From the NCBI GenBank assembly GCA_017163975.1, contig JAFFSR010000082.1:919001-983000 (forward strand): DNA of 64,000 bases. Direction: 5' to 3'. Each line of letters opens with the position of its first letter. Position 1 is the stretch's first letter. Source of the stretch: Anastatus disparis. Lineage: Eukaryota > Arthropoda > Insecta > Hymenoptera > Eupelmidae. The position numbers were made by a program, and so were the translations under genes. This document shows positions 56,722-64,000 of this stretch, piece by piece. Below the pieces are notes generated by a model, which was not told the DNA's origin, ran no database searches, and was given only the letters and a program-made list of their open reading frames with translations.

Positions 56722-57101
56722 GAGGAGGTCACGTATCTCCATCCTTTTCTAATCGAAGAATTAAGTTTTTGCAAAAACTAATAACTTTATCGAAAAATGA
56801 AGAGAAAGCCCCATCGCGTATTAAAAAAAGCTATATTTTCTTTAATGAAAAAAAATTAATTTTATTGCTTCGTTCTCAAGAAAACTTTGAAAAACCAAAT
56901 TGTCCAACCTAACCTCTATGTTTTAAGTTTTTCAAGGTTTTCTTGAAAACGAAGCGAGAAAATCAATTCTTTCTTATTAAAAAAAATATAGCTTTTTTTA
57001 ATACGCGATGGGGCTTTTTCTTTATTTTTCGCTAAAATTATTAGTTTTCGTGAAAAAATCAGTTCGTCGATTAGAAAAGGATAGAAAAAGTCGACCTGCT
57101 C
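56722..57101. mobile_element. TTAA foldback MITE, family B, copy 7 (380 bp)
   Basis: TTAA lies at 56718-56721 and 57102-57105. It is more diverged than copies 1 and 3-6 (for example CCATCGCG for CCGCATCTTG). It sits 15 bases upstream of the THAP gene start. Confidence 0.93.
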
Positions 57102-57267
57102 TTAATGCTTTTCAATACTTAATTTTCCAAGATTATTTCACTTGTTTGCCACGCTGAGTGCTGACATAATTTCGCGTATCCCCTCCAACGGCACGCAAGT
57201 AGCGAATAAATAAGCCCCCAGTATCTGTAGTAGATTTTTAGATACAGAAATATACTGATCATAACTG

Positions 57268-57795
57268 CCCTATTAAAAAAAACACGTGTTTTTTGCACGT
57301 GAAAAAACACGTATTTTTTACACGTAAAATTTGCGTGTTTTTCCATGTATTTTTTTCACGTGTTTTTTTTCACGTGCATTTCAGGTGTATTTTTTTACAG
57401 TTTTTCGACAGTCAAAGAGCTTCCATTGTCTGGCCTCATATATCTGATGCGTCTTCGAAATTTGTTTAAGGGATGACAAAACTTGAAGACACGCCACCTA
57501 GTGATTTAAAATCGCTATTAATGATCGATAACGTCGGTTTAAATCACTAGGTGGCGTGTCTTCGAGTTTTGTCATCCCATGAACGAATTTCGAAGACGCA
57601 TCAGATATATGAGGCCAGACAATAGAAGCTGTTCAATTGTCGAAGAGCTGTAAAAAAATACACCTGAAAAAAACACGTAAAAAAATACATGAAAAAACAC
57701 GCAAATTTTACATGTAAAAAACACGTATAAGAAATACGTGTTTTTTACACGTATTTTTTTCACGTGCAAAAAACAAGTGTTTTTTCTCAATAGGG
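57268..57795. mobile_element. 528-bp foldback with CACGTG-rich arms
   Basis: CCCTATTAAAAAAAACACG at the left and CAATAGGG at the right form the ends. Outer arms are runs of AAAAACACGTG-like units (~12 bp). Inner arms are near-perfect (GGCCTCATATATCTGATGC; CACCTAGTGATTTAAA). E-box CACGTG palindromes recur. The target duplication is unclear. Open frames across it are repeat artefacts. Confidence 0.88.
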
Positions 57796-58189
57796 TGGTG
57801 CGCAACTTCGAAAAGCGTGTGGAACACAGCCATTTGCATATGCGAACGTAATTTCGTAAGCAAGACAATGAAAAGTCTGTGCACGCATTCATACGATGTA
57901 ATACAAACATGTGTATATAGATATACGTATAATACATTAGTAATTCATCAGCTTTGTTCCAAATGCTTCGATATATTAGTAATATATGCAACAAGTGACG
58001 TATGAAGGGATAATATTGGCAGAGGACAATGTTTTTTGCGTGAGCAGTAGAAAGTCGAGGGCGCCCGAAATTTTATACTGCTCAAGCAAAAAACATTGAA
58101 CCTTACAAATACAAATACTTTCCCGACGTACGTCACATGTTACGTAAATTGTTTTATGCTGTTGTCAGCTGTTAGAGGAACTATAAGAT
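57796..58189. other. spacer with a 72-bp hairpin and a repeat-H fragment
   Basis: 58029-58100 is a stem (CAATGTTTTTTGCGTGAGCA and its inverse). 57938-57985 (TTTGTTCCAAATGCTTCGAT) matches the start of the family H exon at 62565-62592 inversely. No gene otherwise. Confidence 0.55.
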
Positions 58190-59975
58190 TATAAATATAT
58201 AATCTTACTATTATATATAGGACAGCGTTTGTTTGAATGTTCTCAATTATCTCAAAAACTACTGAACCGATCGTTTTCAAATTTTAAATTTAAATTCTTC
58301 ATAATGTGATGAGTGTCATAGGCTATATAAATAATTACTTTTTTAAACAATAATTGCAATAAAATAATTATAGACCTAGACCTTAACGCGAAGAGAATAG
58401 GGACTACTTTTTTTCGGCGTTCTGCGGTCAACATGCTCTATCCTTGCTACTTTCCTTGGTTGCCCAATAGGTGGCGACCGATTTTGTCTTTCACTTTATT
58501 AAACTGGTTCGGTAGAAATACTTATACACCTATGATATTCCGTAACTTCAACACAATAAATTTTTATTGCATTTTCTCTAATCACAGAGTAATATTACCT
58601 CGGATTATTTAATGAAATATTTTCCTATTCCATTAGGCAGAATCAAAAATTAGACAATTTTTTTAACTCTAGAAAAAATTTTATATCTTATTCAAGGAAA
58701 TTTTTTATTCCTCAAATATTTATTGGCTCATACATGAGAATTTAACCCTTCATGGTTAATAAAATAATTTTAAAAATAACAAATAATTATGTATGATTTG
58801 CGATTTTTTCTAAAAATTTTATTCCAAATATATTAACAAAAAATATAAGATATTTGACCCGCTTTAAAATCACGTTAATTTTATTCAAAATACAATTTCT
58901 CATAAATTTTTCAAGAAATTTGATGTTTACAAAACTTAACCATTTTTATACAAATAAATTTTTTTTCAACTTATTTAATCATTAATAATTTGAAAAGAAA
59001 TTTTTTTTTCATTTATTAACACAATCACAAATAACGTTGATTTTATCATCCTGTGATATTTTCAAACAAATATTTCAGCAAATTTTCGGAAAAAATACAT
59101 TTTTTCAACATTATATATATTTACCGATTTTATTCAAGAAAAAATGCTTGGGGTTAAATTGTCATTTTTAGTTTGAACAAAAATTTACATATTCAAGAAA
59201 AAAAATTTTTTTCAATGAAATCATTTTTTCAAAAATTTTTTTATTTTGATTTCATATTTTTGCCATTTTTCAATGAATAAGTGCTGAAGGTTGAATTGTC
59301 ATTTTTAGTTTATGTTTACTAAAATTGACATAATTATGGAAAAAAAAAAATTTTTTTTTATGTAATTATTTTTTAAAAATTTTTTAATTGATTTCATTTT
59401 TGGTCATTTTTAAAGATAAAAATTAAATTATTTTGTACTTTTTTCATGTCACTTTAATTTTAATAACTTACGATTTTTTTATTAAAAATGACACTTCGTT
59501 CACTTCTCAATAGGTGGCGACCTGTTTTGCCGCTCATTCTACTAGATTAGCACGGTATAGGTACTTATATCGCGAGGATAATGCGAACAGCTTATCAGCA
59601 ATAAATTTTTATTGCACTTATTCCCTATCATTGTTGAACATTCATATTTATTAATGAATATCTCTTTCACGATTTTGATTTGCTAAAAACATTTTCTATC
59701 GTCAGTTTAAATATATTTTTTGATTTATTGGTACTGAATTGAACATACATCAAAAAATTAAAAAAAAAATTCAATGCTTATTTTTTGTACAAAACAAAAT
59801 TATTTTAAATGAAAATTCATTCTATTATCACATGGTTCACAAACAAAAAATGTTGTATATTCCGAAGTTTTGTAAGAGTACGATTTAATAAATAATGGTT
59901 TTTGAGATTCTATTTCTATACCTACCGACTTTTGCCCAACTATTGCGCGGGCGAAGCCAAGACAGGGGATGCTAG
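58190..59975 (+). mobile_element. non-autonomous Helentron-like element (probable)
   Basis: The start resembles insect Helentron 5' ends (TATATAGGACAGCGTTTGTT; AAAACTACTGAACCGATCG) and the end reads GCGCGGGCGAAGCCAAGACA then GGGATGCTAGT, a known 3' signature of such elements. A ~115-bp direct repeat (CAATAGGTGGCGACC to AATAAATTTTTATTGCA) occurs at 58458-58575 and 59503-59620, and a ~135-bp partial tandem (GAATTGTCATTTTTAGTTT) at 59155 and 59298. No Rep/helicase. Both signatures are from memory of the family. Confidence 0.55.
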
Positions 59976-60389
59976 TTTAATACATTTTTCTTATTTTTTC
60001 AATGTATATTTAATGAATTTATGAAATGCCAAGGAAGCAATTTCGTAGAATTTCAAGAAGCGTGGAACAGGCAGGGTCGTTGCGCGCGCATGCGTCACAT
60101 GTTGTCGTGTGACGCTTCGAGAAACAAAGCAAGCGATACTTACTGCATTGGGTTATACATATTTTTAATTCACAAAAATTTTAATATTTTTCTTTGATTT
60201 ACTAAATATGATAGATACATCTGTTTATGAAATCTTTTTTTCTGTTATATTTGTTTGTACTTGTAATTATGAATGTACAAACTTATAATTGAAAAGTTTA
60301 AAAATTTTTTCATTTCTCTTACAATTTTACAAGTTTTATGTTTATTCTTTTTTTTATTGCATAAATTTTACTGCAATTATTTTTTACTA
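59976..60389. other. spacer, no gene seen
   Basis: AT-rich sequence. A GC-richer part at 60060-60120 has short inverted TGTCGTGTGACGC / GCGTCACATG text. Nothing else recognised. Confidence 0.4.
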
Positions 60390-60911
60390 CACTGAGAGAA
60401 AATTCATGCCAATAGAGCATGTAATCTACGTATCCAAAGTTAGTAAGTAATATCCTATGCTTTAATAACAGCGCCATCTACTCTTACGAGGTTTGTGCTA
60501 TCCAAAAACTGTTTGTTTACATGCTTTAGTAGCTCCCCGCTCTAATATCCTTCGATAGCTAGCGCTGTATCCTCTCATGGGACGTAAAGGAAGTAAACGT
60601 GGCTTGTCCACTATTCTTTCTTTACTACTAACTATGGCATTCTTCTATTGCTCAAGTCGCCTCCTCTTTTGGGTGGCGACGCGAGCAAACACGGCTGGTC
60701 TATATCCAAAATCATGTTGCAAATTTCGTTAACGTATTTTCGTAGCGTGAATCTTTTATTTCTTTTCTTTTCTTTTTTTATGAAGGGAGATACGTTATAA
60801 ATATAACCTGTTAAACTTTTTAACTTTAAATGATTAATTTTTAACTTAAAATTTAATTATTTTAAACCGCTAGGGGCAGATGAGCATGTACGATTTTACG
60901 CCAGATTATTT

Positions 60912-60990
60912 CGAAGTAACGTTGGTCTAGTGCGTAACGTTCGCGCTTTTCCTTATGAGTAGGCGAGTTCAACTCTCGGCTAGGGTCTTT
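60912..60990 (+). repeat. tRNA-like block in the left arm
   Basis: GTTGGTCTAGTGCGTAACG (box A-like) and GCGAGTTCAACTCTCGGC (box B-like, T-arm stem CGAG/CTCG) are spaced as in a tRNA. No clean acceptor or anticodon stem, so I call it tRNA-derived. Confidence 0.6.
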
Positions 60991-61572
60991 TTTTAATTTT
61001 TTTTATTATTTTAATAGTTTTTATTGATTTTTTTATTTGTATTTTTTTTATTTTCTATTTTTTATTAATTTTAAAATCTATTTTTTCACAAGTTACTTAA
61101 AATATGTCTCGTTTTTTTATTAATATTTTTAAATAAATTATTTAATATAGAAAATAATTTAAAATATTAATAAATAAATAATAGTGATATTTACAATACT
61201 ATAGTTCAATTTTGTCTTTATAAACATATTTCAATATACAATATATATTATAACATAAATAATAATAACTCAGTTTTATTTATTTATTGTAATTTATTGT
61301 AAATTTTATAAACTAAATTATAAATAAATTAAACTATACTATTATAAAATAAACATCACTATTATAAAATAAACATCACTATTATTTATTTATCAATATT
61401 TGTAATTACTACCTATAAAGAATAATTTATTTTTAAAAAATTTTCATTGAAAAAAACAAGCGTACTTGTGAAAAATTAAATTTTAAAATTATTAAAAAAA
61501 TACAAAATCTAAAAAAAAATAAATATAAAAAGGAATAAAAAATATTAAAACAATAAAAAAAAATTTAAAAAA

Positions 61573-61653
61573 AAGTGACCCCAGCCGAGAGTTGAACTCG
61601 CGTACTCAAAAGGAAAAGCGTGAACGTTACGCACTAGACCAACGCTACTCCGA
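61573..61653 (-). repeat. tRNA-like block in the right arm (inverse)
   Basis: Inverse of the left block with small differences (GCGTACTCAAAAGGAAAAG). The T-arm GCCGAGAGTTGAACTCGC is kept intact. Confidence 0.6.
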
Positions 61654-62137
61654 AATATCTCTGGCGTAAAATCGTACATGCTCATCTGCCCCCCCAGCGG
61701 TTTAAAATAATTAAATTTTAAGTTAAAAATTAATTATTTAGAGTTAAAAAGTTTAACAGGTTATATTTATAACGTATCTCCCTTCATAAAAAAAGAAAAG
61801 AAAAGAAATAAAAGATTCACGCTACGAAAATACGTTAAAGAAATTTGCAACATAATTTTGGGTATAGACCAGCCGTGTTTGCTCGCGTCGCCACCCAAAA
61901 GAGGAGGCGACTTAAGCAAACAAAGGATATGAGAGTGGGGAGTCATCGAAGTATACCACGCGAGTCATCAGTGAATGCCGTTCATGCTTTAGTTACTCTT
62001 CATACAATCTTTTTTAGTATAAGGTAATCCAATACTAATAGAGCTTCTCACGGCCTGTCATATTTGTATCAATGTTTTATATGCTCGCATAGATGGCAGT
62101 TCGCATGCTCTATTAGCATGAATTTTCTCTCAGTGTA

Positions 62138-62569
62138 TTAACTCTGAATTTTATAATTAATAAATCATTATGAACTATTATTTATTTAATGTATTTTTAA
62201 AAAATGTATTATGCACGAGAAAGACCATTATGAAATTCAAATAAGCACTGGACTCAACTATGCGGCACCTGTTTATGTTCTCAAGCTGACACTACTATCC
62301 TTTCCAAACACATCGCAGTGCTCACATCGTACTGAAGATCTTAGCTGTATCCGAACTTACTATAACATATTGAGTATTTTCCCAGGGATATACTACTTCT
62401 TTATATATCCCCGCGGATATAAGCCGACAGCAAATATTCTTTAGTACAAAATATTAGAAATAAAATACAGCGGCGCTGCGAGCGTAACTATAAGACATCT
62501 TTGTACCCATTTGACTAGCCCACTATGTACACTATAGCCCTCTTACGGCTTATAACAGCATAAATATAT
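62138..62569. other. spacer with an unrecognised 77-codon ORF
   Basis: A plus-strand frame at 62211-62444 (HEKDHYEIQISTGLNYAAPV) has a hydrophobic C-terminus. No domain is recognised and it is probably not coding. Confidence 0.3.
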
Positions 62570-62577
62570 CGAAACAT

Positions 62578-62784
62578 TTGGAACAAAGCCGAAGTATTAG
62601 AAGAGTACGAAAAAAAGATACTTTTGTGTCTTTTGTGCCAGACGATTGTGAGGACTTTGTTAATAACGGATTTCACTTCGTTAAAAATCACTACTGTCAA
62701 CTTCATTGTAATCCTCTGAGTCGCAAAGGCGAGTATTTGAGAGCCAACATTGTATTTCTTGTAGGTAAGATAAAAATTATTTAA
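62578..62784 (+). CDS. conserved exon of repeat family H, copy 2
   Basis: The frame reads EQSRSIRRVRKKDTFVSF, then DDCEDFVNNGFHFVKNHYC and QLHCNPLSRKGEYLRANI, then a GTAAGA splice donor at 62764. The match to the minus-strand peptide at 42297-42492 keeps most residues, including the Cys/His cluster CED...NHYCQLHC, which suggests past selection on the protein. A third trace of the exon start lies near 57960. No family recognised. Probably part of a multi-exon transposon gene whose other exons are not visible here. Confidence 0.45.
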   Translation: MEQSRSIRRVRKKDTFVSFVPDDCEDFVNNGFHFVKNHYCQLHCNPLSRKGEYLRANIVFLVGKIKII

Positions 62785-62830
62785 TCCCTTACTATGAACT
62801 TTATAGATTAAAATTATTTTTATTATTTAA

Positions 62831-63259
62831 GAGGCGGTCGGAACCAAATCGGTGACTTGCGGTATATATCAAGTCAGCATTTTTCGCTTTACGATAATAT
62901 TTTGTATATTTTTATGGCTTAAACTATTTCAAATTATTCTTTATATACATGACTAGAGGAAATGACTATATTTTTACCATATGAATGAGTAAATAAATTA
63001 TTATAAGCATTTATTACAAATATCAAACTGACTTGACATGTACTGCATGCAAAAAACTGTCATGTCGATTGTTAGGTGGCATTTTTCGCTTTATAACAAT
63101 ATTTTGTATATTTTTGTGGCTTTAACTATTTTAAATTATTCTTTATATACATGACTAGAGAAAATGACTATATTTTTACCATATTAATAAATAAATAAAT
63201 TATTATAAGCATTTATTGCAAGCACCGAACTAAGTCACCGATTTGGTTCCGACCGCCTC
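62831..63259. mobile_element. TTAA MITE, family I (429 bp) with an internal direct repeat
   Basis: The ends GAGGCGGTCGGAACCAAATC and their inverse are flanked by TTAA (62827-62830, 63260-63263). A ~150-bp segment (GCATTTTTCGCTTTA to TTATAAGCATTTATT) occurs twice in direct orientation (about 62876 and 63069). It differs from families A-C, which are foldbacks. Confidence 0.9.
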
Positions 63260-63935
63260 TTAAGTATGATTAAAAGTATTATTTCTAAATAAATCAAAAA
63301 TATTATTTTCATTGTTAAAATAAATTGCTCCTTTTTTAAAAAAATTATTATAAAATTCCATTATCAGGGCCAGTTATAGATCCGGGGCGCCGATAGTTGG
63401 GGACGCGAAATTTTTAAGATCTAACTATCAAAAATAAAATTTAAGTTTCAAATTCAATAAAATTTTCATTGAGTTATAGATCGACAACAAAATAAATACT
63501 TTCTTTATGTTTTTTCATAAATAAATTATAATAATTATAGACTGAATGATTTCTTATGTAAATCGAAAACTTAATTCCAATTAATAAATAATTAGACACA
63601 AAAATAAAATCCAATCTCAACCGAAACGCGTTTACAACGTATTGCACGCGTTTTGACTATAGCTCTCTCTTTCTACTTCTGAAAGACTACATAAGAAAGA
63701 GAAAGAGAGAGACCATTATCATAGAGGATCTTAGACTCCTATTCATATACTCAATTCAAGTAGCGGCTCTTGAACCTAATTCTGTTTTTGTCTCTTCATG
63801 GTAAAAATAAAAGACGGATGATACAACCGTTACTTGATCTAATAGCTACACTGGAAAAAGAATTTCTTAGTAACAAGAAACATTTTATTGTATCGTATAT
63901 ATTCTTTCTAGCAGTCGGTAGATGTCACATGAGAT

Positions 63936-64000
63936 CTCATGTAATTTTTTTCATTTGGGTAGGTTAACCCATTAATGGGCAAAACGAGAATTCGACGCAC
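63936..64000. other. window edge, no feature seen
   Basis: Short AT-rich tail after the CATGAGATCTCATG palindrome at 63930. Confidence 0.4.

Larger units (their letters stand above)
60390..62135. mobile_element. 1,746-bp foldback with CACTGAGAG ends and TA duplication
   Basis: CACTGAGAGAAAATTCATG and its inverse lie between TA (60388-60389, 62136-62137), as in Tc1/mariner elements. The arms share GGTGGCGACGCGAGCAAACA, GAGATACGTTATAAATATAA and the tRNA-like block. The centre (61000-61570) is AT-rich with a 20-bp duplication at 61337-61385. Some outer arm parts differ (60420-60600 vs 61920-62100). No transposase. Confidence 0.85.
62570..63935 (+). mobile_element. repeat family H, copy 2 (interrupted at TTAA by MITE I)
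   Basis: Matches 40999-42490 inversely on both sides of the MITE. Left of the MITE is the exon (62578-62766) and AAGATAAAAATTATTTAATC. To the right is GTATGATTAAAAGTATTATTTC, later TCTCTTCATGGTAAAAAT and TTACTTGATCTAATAGCTAC. 63360-63760 holds sequence not found in copy 1, including a CT/GA-rich stretch (63663-63710). Confidence 0.75.

Noticed and set aside
42560..57215. TATTCGCT-type terminal repeats enclosing Harbinger and the YqaJ/THAP genes
   Set aside because: Similarity is short and about two-thirds identical. Not enough to define element ends.
57572..57994. 140-codon minus-strand ORF
   Set aside because: It runs through CACGT-type repeats and gives low-complexity Phe/Val-rich text.
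60912..60990. Functional tRNA gene
   Set aside because: No clean acceptor or anticodon stem, and it is mirrored in the other arm of a foldback.

Overview
The window reads as AT-rich eukaryotic, most likely insect, DNA. Introns with GT/AG borders, SINEs with tRNA-like heads, THAP, SWIM and Myb/SANT-like domains, and LINE, Ty3/gypsy and DIRS retroelements all point to an arthropod. I found no host single-copy gene. Nearly everything supported here is a mobile element, a remnant of one, or a repeat array, and many elements are nested.

Layout. 1-2498 is the 3' part of a CR1/Jockey-group LINE with a (AATC)n tail, split by a TTAA foldback MITE. 2935-17590 is one decayed Ty3/gypsy element: gag, protease, an RNase H remnant and integrase, with the reverse transcriptase deleted. 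It is split by a 10.6-kb DNA transposon (4169-14806) that has ~1-kb inverted arms, a two-exon DDD transposase and a 3-bp TAA duplication, and again by a foldback at 16440-17383. LTR-like pieces follow (17591 onwards; 19590-19971). 20040-23160 is a minus-strand DIRS tyrosine-recombinase retroelement, next to a degenerate tandem array. 26395-27216 is a solo LTR with a TACT duplication. 28-34 kb is mostly foldbacks, including a 1.18-kb near-perfect palindrome. 34.5-39.4 kb is a satellite-like region: a 152/153-bp array and a 47-bp array with a ~441-bp higher-order unit. 40999-42490 and 62570-63935 are two inverted copies of one repeat that carries a conserved exon. 42642-51699 is a 9-kb PIF/Harbinger element with an intact four-exon transposase on the minus strand and a multi-exon zinc-finger/Myb-like partner on the plus strand. 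52037-56703 is a convergent pair, a decayed SWIM-YqaJ nuclease gene and a THAP-DDE transposase, the gene content I associate with ISL2EU-type transposons. 57.2-62.1 kb holds a CACGTG-rich foldback, a Helentron-like element and a 1.75-kb TA-flanked foldback with tRNA-like cores in both arms.

The main pattern is a set of TTAA-targeting foldback MITEs. Three families (A, B, C) differ in their arms but share a terminal motif close to CTGTCCTTKTCTAAT. Their intact copies are all 377-383 bp. They sit back to back on shared TTAA sites, and different MITE families hit the same TTAA in two copies of one repeat. This suggests one TTAA transposase, not encoded here, mobilising several families with a fixed size optimum and reuse of target sites.
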